A DNA stretch of 64,000 bases from Limnanthes douglasii subsp. nivea (taxonomy: Eukaryota > Streptophyta > Magnoliopsida > Brassicales > Limnanthaceae): positions 316,650,893-316,714,892 of the forward strand of contig JAUPFV010000002.1 of the NCBI GenBank assembly GCA_036936605.1. The letters run 5' to 3'. Both the position numbers and the translations under genes were made by a program. Below the pieces are notes generated by a model. The model was given only the letters and a program-made list of their open reading frames with translations, had not been told where the DNA came from and made no database searches. Below, in pieces: positions 47,797 through 58,195 of the stretch. Numbering within the stretch: position 1 is the stretch's first letter; each line of letters begins with the position of its first letter.

Positions 47797-47815
47797 CCCA
47801 CTATGGTCGCCAATT
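47797..47815 (-). promoter_or_regulatory. Primer binding site of inner Tat element
   Basis: Minus strand reads AATTGGCGACCATAGTGGG directly inside the 5' LTR. The position and the TTGGCGACC word fit a Gypsy PBS. I do not assign the tRNA. Confidence 0.65.
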
Positions 47816-48181
47816 TGATTTGGTTTATTTTGGATTGTGGGTAGTTTTGTAAATTATTTTAGTAAGTTTGGGGTATTTTGTGTTTAGTGTGGGGGTTAGT
47901 GAGATAATTAAGAAATCTGCTTGTATTGAATGTTGATCACCCTCTTTAATGAAAGTGGTTGAGGTATTTATACTTTTAATTAATAACCCATGGGCTTACC
48001 GGGTCAAGTTGTGAAACCGAGTCGAGTTTAAGGACCCATTAGTTTTTAAGTTGATTAACAAATATCTTAGTCACAATGTGTTCACATTTGTCCTGTTCGG
48101 ATTTATAGTGGAGTGATATGGTCTGAATTACCCCTGTCCTGATTAATTGGTAGGCTGTGACTGTAATAGCCAGACTCATTA
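47816..48181 (-). repeat. 5' LTR of inner Tat element
   Basis: 366 bp, TGATTTGGTTTATTTTGG to CAGACTCATTA. The terminal CA has become TA. The GTGTT duplication follows. Confidence 0.92.
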
Positions 48182-48186
48182 GTGTT

Positions 48187-48701
48187 AATCTTAAACAGTT
48201 CTTACCGGTCAGAAGGATTCTTATCTTGAAAACATTTCAATAATTCCTTACCTGACTTATTTTGTTTATGACCTAAAATATTCTTCATGTGAAAACATTT
48301 TACTTCCATAACTGATATTTTATTAACTTATGATTCATAAAGATGAATTCTTGTTCATACTTCTTTGGAGTGTGTTTTGAGTTGAAAAAGATGAACTTTC
48401 TAGTCCAAACTTTTTTGGAGTGCATTTTGAGTTAAAAAAGATGAACTTTATGGTCCAAATTTTTGCAGTGTGTTTCGAGATAAAAAAAATATGAACTATC
48501 TGGTCCAAAACGTTTTGGAGTGTATTTTGAGTTCAAAAAGATGAACATTCGACGAATTATTTTAAGAAGGCAATGGAATTTTATATATAACTCGGTTATT
48601 AGGACACCTCATTAAAACCTTCATGTGCCACCAAGGTAGGAAAGAGTATGCCACCGATACTTACATAAACTGGTAAAGAAAATATTTACATATATACACA
48701 T
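48187..48701 (-). other. Outer element, non-coding DNA downstream of pol
   Basis: Contains four degenerate repeats of roughly 60 bp built on TTTTGGAGTGTRTTTTGAGTT and AAAAAGATGAAC (about 48355-48545). No coding sequence. Confidence 0.6.
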
Positions 48702-49799
48702 TTACTTTAAGTAAACATTGAGGTGCTCAATGTTCCAAGGGTGGGGAAGATCCTTTCCTTCTTTATCTTTTAATCTGTACACCCCCGACTTTATCTTTTT
48801 GGTTACTATATATGGACCATCCCAATTTGGACCTAACTTTCCCAACCTCTTTTCTTTTGTATGAAGGACAACTTTCCTTAAAAATTTGTCCCCAACTTTG
48901 AACTCTCTTCTTTTGATTTTTGATGCGTACCGGCTCATCATTAACGTCTGGTAGTGTAAATAGTTTAACTGCGCCCTTATTCTATTTTATTCTATTAGGT
49001 CCAGCTCGGTGTGCTTCCCTCTATCATTTGCCTACTCAAAGTATTCGCTCAACCTGTATAATGGGAACATTATTTCCGATGGTACCACCGCATCCATTTC
49101 GTAAACTAATGCAGAGGGCGAATCGTGCATTACAGTCCGAGGAGTTGTCATGTAAGCCCATAAAAATTCTTGTAGGTAATCCGACCATTTTCCGGCCTTA
49201 CCCTCCAGATTCTTCCTCAACCCATCTAAGATTGTATGATTAGTTACTTCGACATGGGCATTCGCTTGAGGGTGGAAAGGTGCTGAGAAGCATTGTTGTA
49301 TTCATTTGGATGCACAAAAAACTTTCATCTCATTGTTATCGAATTGTGGTTCGTTATCCATTTTAAGTTTCCTTGGTACACCAAAACGACAACAGCTTCC
49401 ACCCAATTGGAGAAGTAATATACTTAACAATGATCATTTGACAACCACTTGAAGTCATCAGGAACAGTCCGACTAGATCAATACCCCATCAGTCGAATAA
49501 CAAAGACTCTGATATGGATTCAAGGGGCACACCAGGTGGATCAGTTAACTCTTTTGCATCCCGAGGAGATGGTCTGCCAATAATAACCAGCCATGAGAAC
49601 TCTTTGTGTCAATGTTTTCTAGCCGCAGTGTGCTGATCTTTCCCCATCATGCAGCTCTGAAAGTATCAATTATGACTCATCCTTCCCTAAGCAACGAAGT
49701 GAAGGTCGGCTAAAAGATTTCTTATACAATACGTCTCCGAGTACCACGTACACATATGCCTTGAATCTTAGCCATTACTTTATCAATTGGTAATATATC
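48702..49799 (-). pseudogene. Outer Tat integrase
   Basis: The C-terminal part is clean (48941-48702): KRREFKVGDKFLRKVV, GKLGPNWDGPYIVTKKIKSG and WNIEHLNVYLK. Upstream are AGKWSDYLQEFLWAYMTT (49220-49032) and the zinc-region words ELHDGE and HCG near 49650. Stops and frameshifts throughout 49230-49790. Homologous to the inner integrase. Confidence 0.8.
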
Positions 49800-50281
49800 G
49801 TTGACTAAGAACTCTTGTATTTCACTTCTCTAATCCTTCACTATAGCTTGAAATTTGGAACGCCTCGACAACTCCTTCAACCTATTATGATCCCTTAACG
49901 ATTGATGGATTTTCCTCGACGACTATCCATGGGTACTCCTCTGAATAAGATGCTTTGGCCAAAGAATCTGCCACTAAATTCCCAACCCCATGAACATGTT
50001 CGAATCTGACATCCTTGAAACTCAAGGTTAAGGCATTTAAGACCCCCAGATATTTCTAAATGATCTTTTCTTGCCTCCGATCGTCCAGAAACATGGTTCA
50101 CCAAAAGTTGTGAATCACTTATCAACCTAACTCTTTTGGCTTCACAAATTTTTGCAAGTCTTAAGCAAAGTAGAAATGCTTCGTACTCTGCTTCATTGTT
50201 TGATTCTTTAACCCTGAGTTAGATATCTTGATACATAGCCATCCAGAGAAGTCAATTGTACTCATGCACCACAACTAGATG
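49800..50281 (-). pseudogene. Outer Tat archaeal-type RNase H
   Basis: 50125-49895 reads MISDSQLLVNHVSGRSEARK, matching the inner LISDSQLLIHH. NEAEYEA-like sequence lies near 50190. The start of the domain is separated from the rest by the solo LTR at 50287-50761. Confidence 0.72.
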
Positions 50282-50286
50282 AGCTT

Positions 50287-50761
50287 TGATGAGTCTGAAT
50301 TCAGCGTGCTCCCCGAACAGGGGCAGATCAGTCAAGTCTCTCCGAATGCCGGACAGGTTACAGGGACAGGGGTCGAACAGGTTACTTGGACCGGACAGAT
50401 TTTTTGTGAACACTATGAACATAAAGCAGTCCGAACTATGACAAAAGTACTAAAAACCTAAACACTTCTTGACTAAGCTACTTGCTCTTCTACTTAAGAG
50501 CTCATGGGTCTTTGAACATGACCCGGGTCCATTAAACATGACCCGAAAGCCCATAAGGGCCCAAACATCATACTATAAATACCCAACCACCAGCATTAAC
50601 TATGGGTAATGAGAATTAACTGCTACCAAGCTGCTTAATCATCTCTCTACTCTCTACTCTAACTGTTAAACACCCACATACCACCGTTAAACACCCATAC
50701 ACCACCTTAAAACTCCACTCGAAATTACTAGCCTACCCTCAGGCAATTATTATCCACACCA
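50287..50761 (+). mobile_element. Solo LTR, 475 bp
   Basis: Starts TGATGAGTCTGAATTCAGCG and ends TTATTATCCACACCA. It is flanked by a perfect 5-bp duplication AGCTT (50282-50286 and 50762-50766). Removing it rejoins the aRNH coding strand in line with the inner element's TGCTTGATCCACC. It contains TATAAATACCC near 50571, giving plus orientation. No internal region remains, as left by LTR-LTR recombination. It does not match the other LTRs here. Confidence 0.85.
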
Positions 50762-50766
50762 AGCTT

Positions 50767-52300
50767 GATCCACCCCGTCGGTTCAGACTACCCACTCTAA
50801 GCCAGATTCTTCTTTATCAATATCCATTTCATTCCAATCGGAGTAGAATTTGAATAAGAAGTCAGCTAATGCTTGGGATTTGATGGAAGTTCATAGTTCA
50901 AATTCAATATTGAAATCTCCAAGCTCTACCGACCATTTCGTCATTCTTCCCGATATATCAGGCCTTTATAACATGTTCCTCAATGGAAAAGATGTTGTAC
51001 CACGATGGAATGAGCCTAAAAGTAAGGCCTCATTTTCGCTCAGACGTTACCAATGGAAGTGCCAATTTTTCTAACTTGAGGTACCGTTTCTCTTCATCCA
51101 TAAGGCTCTTACTTACATAATAGACCATTTTGAGACGTTTGACACTTCTCGGATCAAGACTGCGCTCACCGTGAAATCCGACACTGCCAAATAAATGAAG
51201 AACTTCTCCCCCGGATTTGCCTTAGTCATGATTTCCGGAGAGGAAAGGTATTCTATAATCTGGTTAAAAGCATCAGAACATTCTTGAGTCCACACAAAGT
51301 AATTTGATTTTCTTAGTACCTGGATGAAAGGGGCGCATTTATCTGAGGACCTCGATATAAATCTGTTTAGCGCTGCCAATCTTCCAGTCATGATCTGTAC
51401 CTCTTTGATTGTTCTTGGTGGGGCCATGGTACATAGAGAATTTAGTTGTATCGGATCGGCCTTTATACCCTTTTCGCTGACTATGTAACCTAATACCTTT
51501 CCGGATCTTACCCTGAACGTGCATATATCTGGGTTCAATTTTAAATTTATCTTAGCCAAATTGGAAAAAGTTTATTCCAAGTTAGCTAAATGATTCTCAT
51601 CTTTGAGGCTATTAACTAGCATATCATCGATGTAGACCTCAACATTTCTGCCAATTTGACTCTCAAAATATTTGTTCACTAAGCGTTGATATGTCGCCCC
51701 AACGTTTTTTAGTTTAAATGTCATCACCTTGTAACAGTGCAGACCCCTTCCAGTAATAAAAGTTATGCTCTCTTGGTCCTTTGGGTCCATTCGGATTTGA
51801 TTTTACCTATTATAGGCATCCATAAAGGACAATAAACGATTTTAGAACGCCGAGTTGACCAATTGATCTATTCTAAGAACTCAGAAATGATCTTTAGGAC
51901 AAGCTATGTTCAAATCGGTAAAGTCTACACATATTCGCCACTTACCGTTTTTCTTCTTTACTAAGACTGGGTTAGCAGTCCACAAAAGATACTGCAACTC
52001 CCGTATGTGACCTGCTTTCGTCAAACGGTCCACCTCAGCCATTATTGCTTCCTCTTTTTCTTAAGAGAAAGATCTTATCTTCTATATGATCGGATGAACA
52101 CTGTTTCGTATCGCTAGGTTGTGACAAATGACTTCTGCTGGCACCCCTCTAACATCTTCTGTACACCAAGCAAACAAATGTAATTTGGTAGAAATAAATT
52201 TGACTAAACTTTATTTTACCTCATTAGATAACCTTGTATCAATCTTGATACTTTTTCCGGGATAAAAGATATGATCCTCAAAACCGTCATCAGGGACCAT
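50767..52300 (-). pseudogene. Outer Tat reverse transcriptase and RNase H
   Basis: 51790-51572 has GRGLHCYKVMTFKLKNVGAT and NVEVYIDDMLVNS, the Y-I-D-D site. 51559-51113 has VLGYIVSEKGIKADPIQLN, then the RNase H start FFIYLAVSDFTVSAVLI. The first Asp of RT lies near 51800 in a region with a stop. The remainder of the RNase H runs to about 50850. Disrupted by stops near 51560 and 51795. Confidence 0.85.
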
Positions 52301-52429
52301 GAACCCGTGAGCCTCCCTCAGATCATCAACAGGACCGGAATCCGCGGGAGGCCCCACTAATTGCTATTTTTTTATTCGACCCCCTTCAACTGTTTAGGGC
52401 CCAACGCAGCTCGGTAACATTCTCTTACC

Positions 52430-53213
52430 ATCTTCTAACTGCTTCTTACAGTTCCCACATTGTTACCTACCACGTACTTAAAACATTAATGAATAATTGA
52501 TGGCACAACGTGCATCTTAGACAACCAAGACCTTCAGAAGATGGCGTTGAATGATGTGGGAGCATCTACCACTACAAACAGTACTGTGACTATCTTCTTG
52601 AACAGACCTCAGCCCAATTCTATTATTTTTTCAAACTCTCCGAATACATCAGCAGTTGCTCCAGTAAATCCCACTATTGTCCAGTCGGATCTCAAGATTA
52701 CTGGTGGGTTTTTTATCTGGCTGTAAGTTGACATAAACATTATGTTAGTTGAGCTCCCTGTATCAATCAAAAATTTTGTTATCTCGTTTCCCACTATCTC
52801 TGCTTCAATTACCACTACATCTTCGTGCGAACTATCTACGTATCTCATGTTATCGTCTTCAAAACAAAGAATCAGCGATGGGTTTCTGTACAGGTGTGAA
52901 GAAGCTCCTGCTTCCAACTGTGTCGCCAGACTAACAATGTGTCTCTTCCAAAAATAGTTTGATATTCCTGCCACTGTGTCCCTACCAAAATGGTTAGTGA
53001 TTCAAAGAATGCGCATAATTCACTAACCTTTCCTCTAGCAATTGGTTCTTCAACCATGTTCACATTATTTCTGCTCGGATTTGGATCTAAATACTCTGCT
53101 GTGATATCAAATGCGTCAACAAATTCTTCATTGACCGTTTCAGATATCATCATAGTATCTTCTTGTTTAGGAAAATCTTCTTGCTTAGGTACAAGTGTGG
53201 AATTATTTTTCAC
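52430..53213 (-). pseudogene. Outer Tat protease region
   Basis: Contains NEITKFLIDTGSSTNIMF with intact D-T-G-S near 52766, after a long acidic linker (TVNEEFVDAFDITAEYLDP). The frame changes near 52900. The catalytic loop is better kept than in the inner element. Confidence 0.8.
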
Positions 53214-54917
53214 AAATCAATTAACTTTTGATTCTCTATAAAATACTGGACTTCTTTCTTTAATGCCACGTAATCTTTCGTATCGTGCCCGATATCTTTA
53301 TGAAATTGACAATAGTTATTCTTCCTATGCTCCCTTGGGGTCTGCAACGAGAAAGGCTTACGAAAATATACATTTGCACGTGCTTTCTCGAAAATGGTTG
53401 ATACAAACCCATTTGTTGGATATGGGTCGAATGTACTGTTGAGACGTTTGTCCTGCAGTTGCACACTGTTGATTGTGTACTTCCCGTTGAGGAGTTTGAC
53501 TCGTTGTTTGAATTGGTGTTTAAGGTCAGACAGTTGTAGTTGGTTGTGAAACTTGTGGTCGGACATTCACCACTACTGTAGTAGCTCTAATCAAGGTCAG
53601 ATCCTGATAGAATTAAGACATCGATTCTATCTCTGAGGCTCTAGTTTCTTCAACTAAAATCCACTTTTCTATTCGACTCAACAAAGCTCTGAATGTCATG
53701 GCTTGTGTCTCTGCGGTATTGTCTTTCATTACCCCCAAAAGTAGACCCATTCGAAAAGAAACTAGTGCTACTTTGTCTTCACAAAACTCCATATCTGTTT
53801 TGACCTAAATACAATGTTTCATGTACTCTTTTAAGCTTTCCCAAAATTTATGTTTGCAGTAAATGATGGTATCCCAATTTGCACATAATTTCTTGCTACC
53901 AACGAAATGATGTCGGAATATACACCAAAACATATCAAAATTTTTAATACATCCTTGAGGTAGACGATTATACCACTTGGATGCAACATTCTTGAAGGTT
54001 TGGGAGAATACCATGCACAATAGCTTGTCATCATCATCATCATCATAATTTATCATGAAGTTCTTGAACTGCTCAATGTGATTATCTGGGTCTTGAGTCC
54101 CGTCGAACTTTTCCAACCTGGAAATATCAAACCACTTGGGCAGGTGTCCGGATAAGATTTCCGGAGAGAGTGAAGATGACCTCCAATTATGTCCGACTTT
54201 ATAAGCACTCTCCCTCGGGCCTTCATTAGCTGTCATATAGATCCTTTCCTCGGTTGGAAAGGTAAATTGGTTACCGACTCAGTAATCTTGATTGTAACTT
54301 TCGGATTGAAGCTGCCTCTGTTGAGTTACATGTTCTGCTCGGATATTGTATGCTTTGTCTGGCTCTTCAGAATACAGCTTTCTTTTCCTATGATCACGCT
54401 TCTTCCTCGAACCCTTCCCTCTTCGACTGACCCGATAAGAGCTCTTACGTATCTTTGAGTCTTTTTCCTTTTGGCCCCCTTTGTACCTGGCATCGGTATC
54501 CGATGATGAAAATTTATTTGAGCTAAGAGAAGTATACTCACTAGATTCTGATGATTCATATCTTTTCTCAGATCTGCCTTGCCTTTTAGAGGATAGATGA
54601 CTTCTCTTCCGACTCCTTTCTTCGGGTTGACCGACATCTCGAGTCTGATCGACTGCGACTCTCTCTCGTCGGAATTCAAATTTGACTTTTCTATATCTTA
54701 TTATTTCTTCTTTCTCCGCGTTTAACCTTTCAATGTCTTCCAAAAAAAATTTATGCCTGAAAACCTAGACATATTCTTCTAGAAGCTCCTCCGCATACCA
54801 GTTAGGATCGTTTCCTTCGTTTGTGACTTTCTCTTCCATCAAATGGTCTCTAGATATAACTTCGACCAGATCCTTTGACGAATTTATCTCAGCCTCACCA
54901 CGAACTTCTATATCCAT
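53214..54917 (-). pseudogene. Outer Tat Gag
   Basis: Starts MDIEVRGEAEINSSKD at 54917. A very basic Lys/Arg/Ser stretch follows (54743-54279). The capsid core EKFDGTQDPDNHIEQFKNF and KWYNRLPQGCIKNFDMFW lies at 54236-53805. The C-terminal knuckle YCQFHKDIGHDTKDYVALKK (53566-53210) has its last Cys changed to Tyr. Several stops. Homologous to the inner Gag. Confidence 0.82.
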
Positions 54918-54972
54918 TTTCTTTTAAGATTATTTTTTAGGTTTTAGAATGTTAATTCCGGGTACCACTCAG

Positions 54973-54992
54973 GTTCCCACAGACGGCGCCAC
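54973..54992 (-). promoter_or_regulatory. Primer binding site of outer Tat element
   Basis: Minus strand reads TGGCGCCGTCTGTGGGAA one base inside the 5' LTR. TGGCGCCGT is the usual start of Tat/Athila-type PBS sequences. Confidence 0.8.
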
Positions 54993-55413
54993 TGACGAAC
55001 TCAGAAAATCCTTAAGTAAGTTCAGAAGTAGAAATGTTCATATGAGAGGGTCTGTCTAAGAAATTTTTGTATGAAGTGACTGTAATAAAGAAACCAATGT
55101 TTTGTGGGGAGAGAAAAGGACAAAAGAAATAAATGGTGCAATAATTGACTAATCATTGGTCCTTTTCCTAAAAAAGGAATGTCCTTTATATAGTACATGA
55201 GGTAGGTGATAAAATTACATAATCACCACCATTAAGATGTATTTCTCACCTCACTCTTTTACTACTTACATATAAGTTCTTGGGGTATATCATTTAGCCC
55301 ATCCATTTCTTATGTTTGCTTTACTTTGGTCCTTAATCACTAAATACACAAATTCAGGCCTTGTATTTTTTATAATTAACCTCGCGATTATCTATATTTT
55401 TATCCTCTTAACA
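54993..55413 (-). repeat. 5' LTR of outer Tat element
   Basis: 421 bp, TGACGAACTCAGAAAATCC to CCTCTTAACA, direct repeat of 34090-34508. Confidence 0.88.
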
Positions 55414-56900
55414 TTAAATCTATTTATAAGTCGTAATAGGCTTCTCGCAAGTGATACTGCAAGTTTATTGAGACAATAGTCTTGTTTTTTGTTTTCAGAT
55501 CAACTTAGTTAAGGGTTGTGTATACCTTAAGTTCAGTGGGAGTAATTTTATATTTATAGTATTATATGTTGATGACATACTACATGCTCTCAAATAATAT
55601 ATAATTATTGTACATAATAAATAAATTTATATCCAAAAATTTGATATAAAATAGATTAGTGATAGAGCTTTTATGTTAGGAATCTAGATTTACCAGAATC
55701 ACTCTCGTAGAACTCTAGAATTATATAAAAAAAAATATAGAAAATATGTTGCAACATTACGGATTGGAAAACTGCAGAACCTTAAGTACCCCTATTGAAA
55801 AAAGATTGTAAATTAATCCTCGATCAATATCTAAAGACAACACTTGATATTGAGGAAATTAAAACGATCCACTATGCTTCAATATTTGGGAGTTTAATGA
55901 ATTTTCATGTGTGTACAATGCCAAATATTACACTTCGTGTCAATATGTGAGGGAAGTATGTATAAAACCATGGAATGGAAAATTGGAAGATATGTTATTC
56001 TGTTATATGCAATAAAAAGGGAACATGTTGAAATATAGGAAGTCATATAGTCTTGAGACCGTTAGGTATTCTGACTCGGATTTTGGTAGACGCGTTGATA
56101 AACTAAAGATCATTTTAGGCAACATATCCTTATTAGCTGGGTGTGAAATATCATAGAAAAGTGTAACATAAACACGAATTGCATTGTCTACTATCACGGT
56201 ATAATTTTTTTGCAGGCTTTAAGGCATCAAACCATTATGGTTGCAGAATTTTGTCACTATACTACGGTGTTGAACAAAGGATAAAAGGTTTCATAAAATT
56301 ATATTGTGACAACAATTCTCTAGTGTAATACTTCAACATAAACATGAGTTCGTTTAAATTAATACACATTGACATAAATTTCATGTATGTTAAAAAGAGA
56401 GTTCAAAAAAATCTAAGTATAAAGCATATCGACACAAATTCCATGGTAGAAAATCCTCTTACAAATACATTATTACCTAAAGTTTTCTTGGAACACACCA
56501 TTGTGATGCAGGTAATTAGTTCAGATGATTGTTCATTTCAGTAGGAACTTTGTAATAGGAACCGATTTATATATGTATTTTAATTGTATATATTTTGGTT
56601 TAATAATATATGTCTCAATTAAAACGATCCAATTAATAAATAATCGAATTAATTATATAATTATATAATTAAATAGGTATCGGAATAAAAAGTGAAATCC
56701 GTTACGATGGTATAAACGTATTAATTCGATTGAATTTGAACTTTGTGAAAATTTGTGCCAAATATCAGCACCTGAAACTAAAAATATAAGCTGTAGGATT
56801 AATTTATAAAAAATATTTAGTGGACGTGAAGGATTATCACAAAAGAGAATAAGAATATATAATGCAATTAAATTAAATATTTATATATATATTCAAAATT
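55414..56900 (+). pseudogene. 3' part of the decayed plus-strand Copia (RT, RNase H)
   Basis: Continues the RT interrupted at 34089: KFSGSNFIFIVLYVDDILHA (55520-55595) keeps the active-site box. RNase H scraps follow (YSDSDFGR near 56070; HIDINFMYVKKRVQKN, HIDTNSMVENPLTN in 56344-56544). The end TTTCAGTAGGAACTTTGTAA matches the sequence before the PPT of the 3370 element. 56560-56900 has weak similarity to that element's LTR. The small minus ORF at 56003-56197 is a shadow. Confidence 0.78.
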
Positions 56901-57076
56901 GTTACACAAAAACTCAATCACTTTGTTGGTTGGACCGGGTACGAAAACCCTTTTCTATCTCATTATTTTGTTCTAACTTTCTGATATAATTCTTACAATA
57001 ATACCAGAGCGAAAAACAAGACTTTGGAAGTAGAACAAAAGAGAAGACCTAACAAAAGAGAAGACCTATGCGATAC

Positions 57077-57084
<8 letters not shown>

Positions 57085-57129
<45 letters not shown>
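57085..57129. repeat. (TA)n microsatellite
   Basis: About 22 uninterrupted TA units in an otherwise featureless AT-rich stretch. Confidence 0.95.
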
Positions 57130-57131
<2 letters not shown>

Positions 57132-57779
57132 CTACTATAATCTATTGATACGAAAACGAATAACTTAACAAATAAATATTTGAGAAATGTCACACTAAAT
57201 ACTTTCTCATCAAACTTATTATTATCTAGTACCTCAACTATTTTTTATGCCTACTAAATACCCATCTTACAAAAGTAATTTTTTTTAATGTCCAGCTAAT
57301 ATTTCCCTTCCTGAAATACCCTCAAATGTGTCAGATTATTTTCGAACCACAATTCAAATTTTGAATTTTCAATAGTACAACCTACTCTGCTATTTTGAAA
57401 AGTTGTAATGAACCTATACATTTTTCTAAAGAAACCATTTTCAATCAATCTCGTTGTTTAAACTGATTTCCGTTATCAGATTAGAGCTAAGCTTGTATCA
57501 ACTTTTGTTATGCTTTTCACTAGTAGAAGCTGTGTTTTTTTCCAACTTTTGTTAGTTCCTGGGTTTTCTTAGTTCTTTGTTTTTATTTGTTTTCAAAGAT
57601 TTCAAGTTTACTATATTTACATTAAAGTCTTGTTTAGGTTTAGACCTTGTGGAAACCAGTTTTTTTAAGTTTTTTCGAAGTCGAGATTTGGTACATGTTC
57701 TTTAATGGCGTTTATATCTTACAAGTTGTGTTAGTGAAGACGATAGCTGTAGTTTACTATTACATGTAGCTTTATATTC
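57130..57779. other. Spacer before the CGCGAG array
   Basis: AT-rich with no ORF. The left end of the Mutator-like element may lie here, but its right end is outside the window, so terminal repeats cannot be compared. Confidence 0.4.
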
Positions 57780-58145
57780 TATCTCGCACGTTTTCGCTGT
57801 TAAAGTACTGTTCGCGAGTTGTGACCTATAGCACCCTACAACTCGCGCGATGTTGTTTTTTTTAATTGAATTTAATAATGAAGCGATATAGGTTTGCCCC
57901 TGGAGGAGCTAACGCGAGTCATATAGAAGGTTGGCATTTCGCGCGACTTAAATCTTCATTTTTACCACGCGAGTCATATAGAAGGCAAGTAGAATCTATA
58001 TCGCGTAAGTGAATAACGTATTATATTATTCCTTGTTATCTAACGCGATTCCCATCTCGGTGTCTAGCGCGAGACAGTAGACACAACAACGCGAGTTACC
58101 CAATCAGTTAACATCCCAAGTCATGCTTGGCCTGACGCGATTTAG
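57780..58145. repeat. CGCGAG-motif array, block 1 (5' of transposase)
   Basis: About ten short motifs such as ACGCGAGTCATATAGAAGG (twice, 57911 and 57967), CGCGCGACT, ACGCGATT, AGCGCGAGACAG and ACGCGAGTTAC, 20-60 bp apart and mostly in one orientation. Most here end in GAGT or GATT rather than GAGAT. Confidence 0.75.
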
Positions 58146-58195
58146 GGCAGCACCCTCACCTAGCCTAATTCCCTTTATCATTTGCAGCCTCCTAG

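Larger units (their letters stand above)
38063..48181 (-). mobile_element. Inner Ty3/gypsy element, Tat lineage, 10.1 kb
   Basis: Two 366-bp LTRs and a perfect 5-bp duplication GTGTT (38058-38062 and 48182-48186). Minus-strand gag, PR, RT-RH, aRNH, IN; plus-strand antisense gene between IN and the 3' LTR. It sits in the outer element just after the end of that element's antisense gene. By eye the two LTRs differ at about a tenth of positions, so the insertion is not recent. The proteins are clearly homologous to the outer element's, so the two are related subfamilies. Confidence 0.93.
34090..55413 (-). mobile_element. Outer Ty3/gypsy element, Tat lineage, with nested insertions
   Basis: LTRs at 34090-34508 and 54993-55413 enclose minus-strand gag-pol (48702-54917) and a plus-strand antisense gene (34952-37920). 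A second Tat element (38063-48181) and a solo LTR (50287-50761) are inserted in it; without them it is about 10.7 kb. Lineage call: order PR-RT-RH-aRNH-IN, an added RNase H, the antisense gene before the 3' LTR, and the PBS. Five-base flanks (GTCTA left, TTAAA right) do not match, so the duplication has decayed or one end was altered. Confidence 0.85.
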
